A DNA stretch of 64,000 nt from Leptodontidium sp. MPI-SDFR-AT-0119 (taxonomy: Eukaryota; Ascomycota; Leotiomycetes; Helotiales; Leptodontidiaceae): positions 248,001 to 312,000 of the forward strand of contig JAHLEZ010000028.1 of the NCBI GenBank assembly GCA_020726505.1, written 5' to 3'. Each line of letters begins with the position of its first letter. The first letter of the stretch is position 1. Below, piece by piece: positions 34,054 through 44,420 of the stretch. Below the pieces are notes generated by a model. It was not told the origin of the DNA, ran no database searches, and saw nothing but the letters and a program-made list of their open reading frames with translations. Both the position numbers and the translations under genes were made by a program.

Positions 34054-34189
34054 ACGTACATGGTCCCAGGAACACCGAAAACCAACGCCAAATGATCTTT
34101 GGGAAGCCACGGACCTACGGTTCATTCTAGATATACGGAATCCCTGTCAGTTCTACAATAAGTGCTGGGGATGAAGGCTAACTCAACCA

Positions 34190-34589
34190 ATGTTGTCGCT
34201 GCACTGTCTCTGATTTTGTTATTCTCTAATTCTTTATCCGGAGGATGATGTACCAGTTGTTTCTGCAAGTGCATTTAGTTTTGGCATTTGTCGCACTTCT
34301 GGCCTTGATCAAGCACCTCCTTCCCACCAAATCAAGCTCTCTCATCTTCCCTGCAATTTCCTTGTCTCTCTGGGGCTTAAATGCTTTACTTCGAACTCTG
34401 AGGATTGCTTACTTAGAGATGGCGAGTGTCAAGAATCACGACAGACGGCAGCTTGTCAAATCCAGATTTGGGAGCAGAAGAATGTCTGGGAGAAGGGTGA
34501 CGAGAGAGGCCGCGGATGATAGGGAGGTATCAATTGATACGCAATCTGGTGCTGCAGGGAAGCTCAAAACCCTCGATGAGGAGGTCTAG
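34190..34589 (+). pseudogene. Fragment of a ferric-reductase-like membrane protein
   Basis: The frame from ATG 34245 to 34589 encodes MYQLFLQVHLVLAFVALLAL, then SLSLWGLNALLRTLRIAY, which resembles the core helices of fungal ferric reductases (a haem-region FL..H..LA pattern and a LWxLxxLLRxxRI helix). Just upstream, in another frame, VVAALSLILLFSNSLS looks like the preceding helix, so a one-base frameshift lies near 34230. The FAD/NADPH domains are absent; a Lys/Arg-rich tail (QLVKSRFGSRRMSGRRV) ends at TAG. This is a truncated remnant, between the 5S-linked repeat and AT-rich DNA. The family call is moderate. Confidence 0.45.
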
Positions 34590-36279
34590 GCGAAAGACGT
34601 GGAGCCACAGTCTCTGGCAAAGGTAGAGCCGAAGGAAATTGTGTAGTTTCCTTGGGAGGGGGGGTCTGGACTCTAAGTATTTTTAAATGGGTACTGGCCA
34701 ATAAGAATGCGAGTTGGCGTAATGAAATTATTTTTCTTCGATTGATTGATTGGGCCATTCCATATTGCTCTGATCCACATAACCACCCCACCCTCAATAC
34801 CGATTCGTGCCCGGTGATTAGTGCTTGTCCAAATCAGAACTCTGTAGACGAGAGCCTGCATGGGCTCATGCAGCATTCGACATTCTGGCTACTGTTGTTC
34901 GCAGCCAATTGAAGGGCTAGGATCTTTCCCTCTTCGCGTCTGGCATCTCATCTTATTAGTTAGAGTAAGCGCGAGATATGTATCCAAATCAACATTCGAT
35001 GCGATGACGACCATTTGAGTATGAGCGGCCTTGGTGACCTCGATGACTCTCGCGACCTCTTTCCGAGTCCTGAGTTTCCCTTCGGCCTCCCTACGATCGT
35101 CCCCCTAAACTTAAACAATTCCCATCTGGGAAAATAGCTACCTAGGCCGGCCTCTGTCATAAGAGGTGTGTCCTACATGCCCTGACCCATAACTTATGTC
35201 CTACGGCGGATCCCCTGCTGCGACTGAGGGAATCCTGAGAGGCCAGGTAGAAAGTCCAAGATGACAATTCCAGCTAGAAGCTCTTACGAGGTCCGATTTA
35301 CATCTGGGTTGTCGAACCTACATTCCCCCCACAGTCGTTCTCGACAGATTTCATCAATGTTTGCTTGAAGACTAGAAGGGCCAAAGCAATTCCGAATTAC
35401 GCCAGCTTGATTTATTATATCTATCTGCGCGTACCCAAACCAACAATTCTACTAAACCCAGAAGCCGTTGAGTATTGGGAAAGCTCGGCACATAATCTGA
35501 AATGTCAGCAGTCAAGCTTAAAGATTGCTCAAACAGACTCCGAAACCGAAGACTGGATGTGGAAAGGGAAGATATCTGAGTTAGAGAACGAGGTTACCTT
35601 ATAGCAATAAAGATATTCCAAGTCTTTCGTATGGAATTTACGCCACGATCAGGAGATCGATGAACAGTGATTTAGCAGGACAGCGGGGAATTGAATATTA
35701 TTCTGGATTTTTCTTTACGCGAAGAACTTAGAACTGGCGAGGAGACTGTTCACTCTCGCGAACACTATCACTCCCGCGAAGACTGGTCACTCCGGTCAAG
35801 ACTGGTAGAGCTCGGAATTCTCGGAGTATTGTGATTCAAAAAATTTGGCTCTGAACATCAGTTACTTTATTAGTTCCTTCGGGGGCTCTCGGGTTCTACG
35901 GAGGTACCTTCGTATTCATTTCGAAGTTTGGATTTAACTTTTCCATTCGGTCTTAAACTTGAAACTCTTTCTTTGGTGTATGAAATTGTGAAAACCGTGA
36001 CGTCTCAGATATAAAGTTGCGGAAAATCTGCGGCCTTGTAAACTAACGCAGTTGCAGCTGGAACGTTGTGAAGAACTATGCTCTAGCTAGCTCTAGCTAT
36101 TAGGAAGGTAGGCGGAGTAGCAAATCAGAGTCGCAAGCAGGAGTATCCAGCAACGTGGTGATGGAGGGCCGATTGGCTTCAGCACTGAAGTCGGCCACCA
36201 CCAAAAGTCGAAGGAGGGAGGTTCTCTCAAAGAAAGCCCTTCTGATAGAATTAAAGATTCAGAAGGTTGTAGAATCGAG
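34590..36279. other. Gene-poor spacer
   Basis: No supportable gene. Around 35745-35815 the phrases CTCGCGAACACTATCACTCC and GCGAAGACTGGTCACTCC form a loose short tandem. Composition becomes AT-richer to the right. Confidence 0.5.
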
Positions 36280-36401
36280 CTAATCAGAGGCGTAGAGACT
36301 TATATAGAGACAGGGAGTAAGTATGAGAACTACGCCGGAAGTACTTCTTATATTACGGCAAAAAAAAAAAAAAAAAAAAAAGAAATATAAACTAATCAGA
36401 G
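36280..36401 (+). repeat. Poly(A)-tailed segment between 10-bp direct repeats
   Basis: CTAATCAGAG occurs at 36280-36289 and again at 36392-36401. Between them lies about 100 bp that ends in 22 A residues (36360-36381) and GAAATATAAA. GCGTAG (36290) and CTACGC (about 36330) form a small inverted pair. The arrangement looks like a target-duplicated short retroposon, but the unit is short and no relative is known from the window. Confidence 0.35.
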
Positions 36402-37080
36402 CTGTAATTGCATCAAAAATCGCGGGCGTAGTTAGCGAAACCAAGATATGACTGCCTGTCCTTTTTCGTATAGGAATGGGCAAGTGATTGAGGTGTTCTA
36501 TCGTGGGGTTCGCGGCCCAGCCGCTCTACTTGATGACCAACCCCACAAACAGAACCTGCCTCTGATCCCGGACACTCCTTTCCCAGTTGACTGTCGCTCT
36601 AGCCTGGGCCAGAGTGCGGAGGACGGCATTCGCCTTAGCCCAATTTCCGTGGATTTTGGTAAATACAAGGTCTAAGACTCATGAATTTTATTGATCACGA
36701 GGAAGAAAAGAGAGTATAAGAGCTCAGGAGGCTAAGTGTACGAAGAGCTTAAACCATTATTAGTTGACCTACCAACAAGGCTAGTATTCAGTCTCCTGGA
36801 GTTAGGTTTGCTCTTAAAGTTTTACCTAGGCTTCTCGTATTAACCAAGGTTTACTAGCAATTTCGCGCTTTTAAACTCCCAGGCTTCGGGATTTGTTGAA
36901 TATCCACATCTCAACTGTGTGAATCAAATTGTTAGCACCCCGTTGGCCTATATAATCGACCACACCCACAGGTTATCAGTGTAGTTGAAACATAAATCTA
37001 ATCATACAGTTCGTCTTGCTTACCTACTACGAGGTCAAACGTCTTCGCTAAAACTTCCATCTACATTACCAAGCCAGCCA
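36402..37080. other. Gene-poor spacer
   Basis: Short frames only; the 75-codon frame at 36448-36675 has no recognisable content. Nothing supportable. Confidence 0.5.
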
Positions 37081-37206
37081 TGCGTGCTCCTATCTATATC
37101 CTCTCAGCTCTCGGTCTCACCAACGTCGTGTTTGGATTCTCATGCATCGGCCAGGATCCTAGACTTTGTAGCACCCGAACAGACTGCCCATTTGGTAACT
37201 ACTAAT
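37081..37206 (+). CDS. Possible small secreted Cys-containing peptide (remnant)
   Basis: ATG 37081 opens a 41-codon frame: a hydrophobic leader MRAPIYILSALGLTNVVFGF followed by SCIGQDPRLCSTRTDCPFG with three cysteines, then NY and TAA. The stop follows GTAACT and an ATACTAACAT branch-like word, with an AG 20 bp further, so a tiny or decayed intron may be present and the peptide may once have been longer. It could be the first exon of a small secreted protein. No homologue is recognised; the frame is short and may be chance. Confidence 0.3.
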
Positions 37207-37934
37207 ACTAACATTCATATAGTGGGCCGTAAGTCCGTAACACCGTCAATATCCTTTGGACCCGGTATCGCTTCCGACTTTTAGTGGCGACGCAGGTTCA
37301 ATGGCGACGCAGGGGTTCTAGCCAACCAGGTGGATAGGACTTTGTACTGGAGAACTTCAATTTTACATTCTTTTATGATTTAGTGTAACGAGCAGTTGGG
37401 AGTGTTTTTTTGGGCTTAAGAGCTTCGATTCTATATTTTTCTATGATATCTCTTTCAACCAGGGTTACACAGGTAAATGTCACATTCGTTACACTGCGGT
37501 GGGGATATTCCCTCCACGGCATCTTAGTCACATGGCTAATCAGATTTTTGGCATAAATACTAGGAACTCTCCCTTATGGAGAGTTCACGCATCCTCAAAT
37601 TCAATAATCAACACTTATTACCTTCTCAACCTTCTCTACACGATTATGACGATTCGATAGAGCTTTAGTTGCAGCATTCACTCCGTACCGCCTACCGCCG
37701 CTCCAGCGTACCTGTTCTTATATGATGTGGTTTCTTACCCCTCTTCATATTTTGAGGACCTACGCAGGGAGTATGAAGGTACCACGGTATTAAGAGTTGA
37801 GCTGCAAAAGGGGAGTATTTCTGTTCCAACAAAACTGAGGCGTTCGCCCAAGAGTGTTAAATGGAAGATTTGAGAGCTTCCAGGGTGCTGTGAGAGTCTG
37901 ATATTCAAGTCTAGTGGTGGTATCCGCCCAGCTG
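37207..37934. other. Gene-poor spacer
   Basis: No frame of interest. AT-rich DNA with no recognised repeat except that it leads into the repeat copy at 37935. Confidence 0.5.
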
Positions 37935-38125
37935 CTGTGCTGTTACTACTATCTCCCCCCTCCCCTTCTTTACAAACGTTAAACCTCAGGAAAAATGGAT
38001 CTCGTGTGGGTAATCATCTTGGGTATCTATCTAATAAATCTATTGATTCCCAGCCTCGAGCAGGGCTTCAAGTCTATCTCGAACCTTTTAAAGCCACCCT
38101 AGCCTTTACAATTGACCAGAATTTG
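37935..38125 (+). repeat. Dispersed repeat, copy 1 (partner at 45495)
   Basis: About 190 bp are alignable by eye with 45495-45690: a C-rich tract, then AAACGTTAAACCTCAGGAAAA versus AAATGTTAAATGTGCGGAAAA, GTGTGGGTAATC versus GTGTGGGTAGCC, TATCTAATAAATC in both, and CAGGGCTTCA in both. Most differences are transitions. Both copies are in plus orientation and flank the effector candidate region. Confidence 0.6.
37995..38102 (+). CDS. 35-residue membrane-peptide-like ORF in repeat copy 1
   Basis: ATG 37995 to TAG 38100-38102 encodes MDLVWVIILGIYLINLLIPS followed by LEQGFKSISNLLKPP: a single predicted membrane helix and a short amphipathic tail. In the partner repeat the equivalent frame is broken by early stops, so it is either intact in one copy only or a chance frame. 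No known family. Confidence 0.2.
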   Translation: MDLVWVIILGIYLINLLIPSLEQGFKSISNLLKPP

Positions 38126-38743
38126 GCTCGTACTTTGAGCATGTCCAGGGGAGTTAACCAGTTAGAAAAGGCTTACCAGGACTTTAGCCCACAAAGTTCA
38201 GGATCATCCGTGTTGTCTACCTCTGCCTGGTTCTGTGATCACCCACGGCTAGCCACCACCATGCAAGCTCTCCCTGCTACCGTATCTCTACCCCTCCGGC
38301 TTCTTCCATTAGCACTTCCTCGACAAGTTCCTTCCTCCAAGTGATTCTAAGAAATCCGTACAACCACCCGAATCTCCCCCTGCTCCCACTTAAGGACGCG
38401 AGTCAGGGTACCACATTGGCAAGCATCTCGCAGCTCTTCTAATCGACTACCAGTAGTTTCGCTGCGTTCTCGACTCTCGGTATCGTTCTGTGATGCCTTA
38501 GCCAAGCGAGGAAATAGCGAGGTAAGTGTACTGGCGATGATGACTCGACTTGTTGCTCTACTAAAGCCAACCCCTAGTTCTTTCTCCAATTCAGCTATGT
38601 TCTCATCTACCATCATCGCTATTATCGGAAGACTTGGGAAGGGAGTGGGTGGAGCGCAGACTCCACCGGTGTGCGTCTAGTGAAACTACCGGCACTCTAG
38701 CAGGTCTGACCTTGCATTGGTTAGGTTTATGCGGGAGCAAAAG

Positions 38744-39275
38744 GGCCGATTGTTTCTGATGCCTCGACTTTTCTGAAACATTATTTCACATAGCTCAAGC
38801 GCCAAACTTGTATGCCGCCTTATGTAGCCTAACTTAAACCTATTCACATCAAAGCATGCTCGAATAAAGGGATACCAAAAGGGAAGTATATTTAAAAGGA
38901 AATAAGCGTACCCGAAAGAAGAGGCATACTCAAAGGGAAATACACTTAAAGGAGTAACGTAAATAAAATATTAATTGTGCGAATAGCCTTATTCTTGGCC
39001 CTGTTATTGCTATGCCTTATTACGTAGCGTGTATCGTGTTATATCTCCTTGGCTGCCACCAGAAACACCCTCCTGAAGGCTATGTAAGGCTCGCTGTAAC
39101 GGGCCCTACGCTATTTAACCACTAATGACTCCGCTATACCATTTTATGCTTAGCGGTACATGAGCTGTAGAAGAGTGCTAATGGCAGCCAAGGGGATAAA
39201 GCGGTGTGCAAGTTTGGCTATTATGTTATGTGAAATAATGTTCAGAAAAGTCGAGGCATGGGAAATAATTGGCCA
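38744..39275. mobile_element. MITE-like non-autonomous DNA transposon
   Basis: The ends are inverted repeats of about 70 bp. The left runs GGCCGATTGTTTCTGATGCC, then TCGACTTTTCTGAAACATTA and TTTCACATAG; the right end, read on the other strand, is TGGCCAATTATTTCCCATGC, then CTCGACTTTTCTGAACATTA and TTTCACATAA. Both continue to CCAAACTTG. AGCAAAAG lies directly outside each end (38736-38743 and 39276-39283), extendable to nine bases with one G of ambiguity, a target-site duplication. The 532-bp unit has no ORF. An inner inverted pair (CCTTGGCTGCCA at about 39047 and TGGCAGCCAAGG at about 39181) could fold. The long inverted ends and an 8-9-bp duplication fit hAT or Mutator-like families. Confidence 0.75.
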
Positions 39276-39283
39276 AGCAAAAG

Positions 39284-41715
39284 GCACGCTGTGTTACTCG
39301 TGAGACAAAAGTCCCAGGGTTGTCTCCTCAACATAGCAGCTCTCCCCAACGTCATACACGAAGATGGATCAATGGACTTTGTTGGTGGAGAGGCGAGTTC
39401 TGAGGTTGGAAGGGAGATATGCAGTGCTCTAGGAAAGGCGAGGTTAAAACGCACCAACCTAGTTGCACTTCTGGCACCTCATCTAGTCAATTCGGCCGTG
39501 GAGACGAATAGTCTTGGTATTAAGATCCGGTAGTCGCTGCTCGACACAATCTATGTTTTGTGTAATGTGGATCGGAAGTCGGTGTTTATGGGCCAAGGTG
39601 GCCATAGTCTTGTGGACTGGTGTAGGCTGACACGAGTTTAACTTGGTGTGGGTAAATATGCTACACACCGTGGAACGGAACTGGGTCGCCTCGACTGGCG
39701 ACGAATAGAGAAATCGGTCGAAGGAGGTTTGTTTAGATTTCCGTATCTACTGAAAAGTAGGAACTAGGTTAAATTAGTATTGATAAAAGTATTTACGGGA
39801 TCTACCTACAGCCTGCGTTGGCCGATATGCCCCCTTTATTGATAAAAACGACTTTTCTGCTCGATCGTAAAAGCTCCTTCACCCGGATGAAGGTATCCGC
39901 TGGTGTTGGGATTCGAATCGGCCCCTCGGTGTGCTAAATTCTTCGCTAATGTCCGAGTTGCCTTCGCTTAGCAGGCTCTCGCTTCGGCGAATTAGAGCCA
40001 TTAATTATGATCGGTCGATCTATATAGTCATAAGCAAGACGTGACGATGTAGTTTCTGGAGCTCTTACCTTGGGAACCATCTTGACGGCATGCCTTCCTT
40101 TTCTTGGACTTCGACACACGAGCCAGATCGACATTAACCTCCCGATTTCTATAAGCGTTTATTGCTAGCACGGAACGTGGTTTTATCGTGGCTAGATTCT
40201 ATGGCGGTGGGTATAGATTCAAGGGTTCTTCGAATTTGGTGAGGAAGAAAAGAATAGCTAGGAAGAAAGAGGAGAGATAAAATAGAGGGAAGGGTTTAGG
40301 TTCTTATATTAAGACGGAACTGTTGCCCAGCCTTCGCCTCGTTCCATACGCTCTATACTAAACCTTGCCCAATGAGATCCTGTTGGATGGGAAGATCCCG
40401 CTATACGAAAAGAGGCAGGCAATAGCTTAAGATGCCTTAAAAGTGGCGGACAACTCCTCCTAGACCTTGTTCGCTTATAGATTCCAGGTCATTGGCAGGA
40501 ACCTTAACGTAGCACATACACGTCAACAGCCAGCGCCTATTACCACCGAATGCCTCAAGCCCTTGAAGTTGTTATAACAAAAGTTTAGAATAAAGAGTTA
40601 AGATTCGCGTAAACGGAGTTTAAAAAAAAGCACGGCGTGAGAGCGGGAGCGAGATTAGGTGTGGTGGTGGATGTAAATGGTAGATAGTTGAAGCATACTG
40701 TAAATGATGTAATTAAAGATAGGTACTTGCTAGACGCTCCTTCTCACATAGGCTATTCAGGGACAATGCCACTGAAGCGGCTACGATAGATCCCCTATTT
40801 TACCCTTAACGATGACGTTTCTTGCCTAGGCTCTTTACACTAGAGTCCAAAACAGCTCTAACTCCTAGCCGCTCAAGGTCTGCCTTTAGACTGTTATTTT
40901 GCGCCTCTACTTCTCGTATATCCCGTCTTAGCTCATCGATTTTAACTAAATCATATATTAGTTAGCCTTACCGAATTCGCCTGTTGTTTATACCTTCGAC
41001 TGATTCAAGCTCACCCTAGAGAACGCTTATATGAACTTTAGATCATATTAGTCTGGGGAAGCAAGGGCCGTAAATATTTATCTTACCTTCCATTTACTAT
41101 TCTTTAGCTTGCCTGCTTCCCTAAGTGGCTTAGAGCCGTGGGAGCCGTGCGCTGCTCATATAGAGTTAGCTATTATTAGCTTGGAGCTCACTAACATATT
41201 CTAATAAAGGGGTGAGTAAATGAATAGCTATTACAAGGATAATACTAACAAATCACAGCTCGCGATATTATGGAAAGAAGCCCAAGTGTTTCTTGTGAAA
41301 TGGTAGCACTAAAGCTAAAAGAGTTAGTGACCATATCTCGGAAAATGGTATAGATTTCTCTTAGATTAGCTAGATTTAGTGTACTAGATCCACAGACCTT
41401 ACCACGAAGGAGAGTAAGCCGACTATCTTCACTAATGTACGAGGGCTCTAGGGGATCCTAGGCGATTATCAGGCACGTAATTAAGAGTAGAGAGTCGAAT
41501 GCATCACTCACCAAGTCTGCGGCTATTTCGAAATTGCTGTCTCGTAGTGCAGATGCCCTAAGACCTGGTGTGTCACTGGACATAGTTATTACCCTTTCGA
41601 CGCCTTTGGTACCATGAACTCACCTGTTCAAAGGCGGCGTAATGTCTTCCGCTGTTTCGATCGTAGTCTCGTGGGGTAAGCATGTCGCATCAGTGGGATT
41701 CTTGTCTGTCAGCAG
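39284..41715. other. AT-rich gene-poor region
   Basis: 2.4 kb with no supportable gene. A minus-strand GATTCGAATCCC word near 39908 resembles a tRNA T-arm, but no cloverleaf could be built. Poor CpA/TpG and frequent TA steps suggest RIP-altered DNA. Confidence 0.5.
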
Positions 41716-42006
41716 AACTGGAGCCAGACATTTCAATACTCATGGACTCACTGGGACATTTGGAATTTCGATAGGGACAGAGGAGACAAGATTGACCTAA
41801 CTCCTTTCCAGCTAGCTCTCATGTCATCTGCCAGCAAAGAGATGGTTGATCTCCTGGCCTCTTGGGGCGCGGATACAACCCGTATAATAAGATGCCCGCG
41901 GGATTTTTCCGAGTTGTCTTCTTTTAAGGGAGTACTAAAAACTTTCACTAAGGCTGGCTTAACCCTAGAAACTCCAGACGGATGGGAGATGAGGCTTCGC
42001 AAGTAG
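41716..42006 (+). pseudogene. Ankyrin-repeat gene fragment (3' end)
   Basis: The open frame from about 41716 (after a CAG that could be an acceptor) reads WDIWNFDRDRGDKIDLTPFQ, LALMSSASKEMVDLLASWGA, DTT..., ending with TAG 42004-42006. TPFQLALxxxxxEMVDLLxxWGAD is an ankyrin repeat. Only one repeat and a C-terminal tail (FTKAGLTLETPDGWEMRLRK) remain. An upstream GTAAGC at about 41676 may be the donor of the preceding intron, but no further ankyrin repeats are seen. Partial and probably non-functional. Confidence 0.5.
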
Positions 42007-42085
42007 ATTAGACAGCGCTGTTGAAGGAAACAAGGGGGTAGTCGCAATTCTTTATTCGGACTATCCGTGGTATTGACGTGAACGC

Positions 42086-43234
42086 ATGGCTTCCATCGAA
42101 AGTCAATTGCCTAGATGGCACTTGCCGATTCCACCTAGTCCGCGAAGAACAACTACACGGCGGCAAAGGGTAAGGCGAAGACCTGGATTAGGAATGGTAG
42201 ACCAGATATGGCAGTATCTCGGAGAATGCTATATTGAGCGACGCAATTTTGAGATATCAGTGACTTCACATATAGACGGCCGGATATCGTGTTTGTCTGG
42301 CCGCACAGCAGCAATTCGAACGAAGATTCTTCAAACAAGAGACTTTATGACAGGTTATGTCACCGAGACATGGCTAGGGATACCTCTCAATGCCGATGAC
42401 GACAACTTCGTCACACGACTTCTCGTCGCCAAAGGCTGGGGCATCAGGATCCAGATGTGTAAAGAGGCAGAGGTTCTTACTACGTTGGAATTTGGTTGCG
42501 GATTCCTGAAGCAATGTCTTCGTTGGGCCCGAAGTAACTGGCGAAGCAATACCAAGAGTATAATCTTTGAGTGGCGTGTTTGGATGTATGTATCTTATCC
42601 TTGTCTTGTTACGAATCACCGAGCTGGTACATAGCATCGATCCAAGAATCCAAGTTATGGCTGCCAGTTTTGCCAACAAACGCCAGCAGATATATGAGGC
42701 CATTCCAAGAATCACGACCCCGATCACAATTCTGGCTGATGATGATATCAAATTGCCTTCAGAGTCGCTACCTCACATACTTGCACCATTTGAAGATAGC
42801 AAGATCAGTGCAGTTAGCACTTTTCTCGCATTGTTTACTAATATATAATAAATAGGCAGACACCCTGGAGTTTATACGCATTGCTCCTTGCGACACTGTC
42901 TCATTCATTGATAACCGACTCGTTACTTGCCTTCCTCCTACATTATAGCACTAGTACTTGGGATCCGTCGCATCGTCTCTTGAGCTTTTGCATCTTTGCT
43001 CTTTGGTTATTGCTCACAAAGGTGGTCAAGCTCGTGCCGCATTTCGTACTTTACCCTGCAGATATCTGTTTCATTCCCGTAACAATCTTTTTCGGGTACT
43101 TTCATGGTCTTATCAAGTTTTATGCACTCTTAACTCTCCATCTAGTGAGTCTCAGGACGTTGCCCTTTTTGGCATTATACTAACTATTCCAGACTACTTG
43201 GGGTAGCCGTAAGGTGCACGGCAAAGAGGAGTAG
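42086..43234 (+). pseudogene. Family-2 glycosyltransferase (polysaccharide synthase-like), permuted
   Basis: Exons 42086-42585, 42856-43144 and 43193-43234 splice in frame to 276 residues. They hold the back half of a Cps1/hyaluronan-synthase-like GT2: RVRRRPGLGMVDQIWQYLG, YIERRNFEISVTSHIDGRIS, LNADDDNFVTRLLVAKGWG, KQCLRWARSNWRS (the QxxRW motif), then QTPWSLYALLLATL and membrane helices ending KFYALLTLHLTTWGSRKVHG. The first half, with SIDPRIQVMAASFANKRQQI, TPITILADDDIKLPSESLPH and LAPFEDSKISAV, lies at about 42600-42822, inside the intron between exons 1 and 2, on the same strand but in another frame. The normal order is therefore permuted, the nucleotide-binding DDD motif is outside the spliced product, and the N-terminal helices are missing. 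Splice signals (GTATGT, TACTAATA, AAATAG) look functional. Confidence 0.75.
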
Positions 43235-43701
43235 CAGGACAGGAACTTCTGAAATCCTATATAAATCTACGGCATGTCGCACCTGTAAATCACTGAATAT
43301 TACCCAGTCCTCCACCGAATCCCGCTATATGGTAGAAGTCCAGTGATTAACCGGTAGTTCACTTGGAGAAAAAAGCCCCGTAGGGGGTGCTGTTCACAAA
43401 ATGGACGAAGCTGGCTCATCACGTACTTGCCTGGGAAATACTAAAAAAAGATATTAGAGATATTATTAGTATTGGATGGCATTTCAGGACGAATGTGAAG
43501 TTGCTCGGTCCTCGGTACAAATAGTACACGGTTTGAAACGACAATTCTCAACAGAAGCATAGTTTTTATTCATAGACTTAAGTTACGAATAAGTGCAAAT
43601 CCCCAACTGTCCGGCCATGCAACACCAAATCTCGAAATCTAAGGCACAAATGTTGAATTTGCCTATATTTGTTTGGAGAAAATTTTCTCAGGAGTTGCAA
43701 C
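43235..43701. other. Spacer between glycosyltransferase remnant and effector candidate
   Basis: Nothing supportable; ordinary to AT-rich sequence. Confidence 0.5.
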
Positions 43702-44295
43702 CTAGCTAGCACAACCCCCAAAGGCTCTGTCAGAATTAAACCAGGGGCACTTCCCAAGAGCTCCTAGAAGGATATACAAGTTAACTTGGTAAAATTAATG
43801 AAAAAGGAGAGGATACATACGTCTAGTGCAGGTAGCATCTGTATAGAACCCAGGTATATAACACCCGTGGTTGACGGCCCAGTCCCAAGAGCTGCACAGT
43901 ATGGTTAGGAACACTCAACAGGCGAGGACTTGAGACAGGACTTACGTATTCCCACCGACATCTTCGCAATCTGTATAACAACTGAATTCAACATTGTTTC
44001 TTGTTCCGGCAAGGCTTGTAACCTTGCGGTTTTCATTTCCTCCGTGTTTTGGTAGGATCCAGCAATCGACCTCGGTGACGACGTTAACGATGTCGCAAAA
44101 CTGGTTGGCTCTTTTGACCAAACCAACAGCCTCAGCATCGAGGTCACGCATTTTGTGCTCATTACGTGCCTGAGCAGTCTTGGCGACAAAGCCTTTAACC
44201 ACCTCTCCAGCATCGGCGTCGCGGACTGCGATCAATGGTGTGCTCATTGCTGCGAAAGGAAGCAGAGCAGCCATGATGATAGAGAAGAGCTTCAT
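43702..44295 (-). CDS. Small secreted cysteine-rich protein with Kex2-type prodomain (effector candidate)
   Basis: Three exons (44295-43946, 43891-43821, 43763-43702) predict 160 residues; introns are 54 and 57 bp with GTAAGT and GTATGT donors. A signal peptide (MKLFSIIMAALLPFAAMSTP) is followed by a charged propeptide ending LVKR, a Kex2 site. The mature part, about 99 residues, starts ANQFC and has eight cysteines, with blocks NQFCDIVNVVTEVDC, FSCYTDC, DWAVNHGCY, DATC, GKCPW and GGCAS. An even cysteine count and a dibasic site suggest a disulfide-bonded secreted protein. No family is recognised. It stands alone in repeat-rich DNA with a TATA box upstream, the setting in which plant-pathogen effectors often occur; an effector role is inference. 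Confidence 0.75.
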
Positions 44296-44410
44296 GGTTG
44301 GAAATGAGGAACTTGAGTATGATAAGATGCAGGTAGCAGTTTTAGCGACTGATTGATAGTTGCAATGAACTGAATGTCGATGGTAGCATTGATATCGACG
44401 GGGAGATGGT

Positions 44411-44420
44411 CCTTTATATA
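44411..44420 (-). promoter_or_regulatory. TATA box of the secreted protein gene
   Basis: TATATAAAGG on the minus strand, about 115-125 bp upstream of the ATG at 44295; spacing is plausible for a fungal core promoter with a leader of roughly 90 nt. Confidence 0.5.

Noticed and set aside
38347..38616. 89-codon minus-strand frame starting MMVDENIAELEKELG
   Set aside because: Protein-like start and ATG, but no family, no neighbours and it lies in repeat-rich DNA; not enough to call a gene.
39880..39980. Minus-strand GATTCGAATCCC word resembling a tRNA T-arm
   Set aside because: No acceptor-stem, D-arm or anticodon arm could be paired around it; probably chance or a tRNA scrap.
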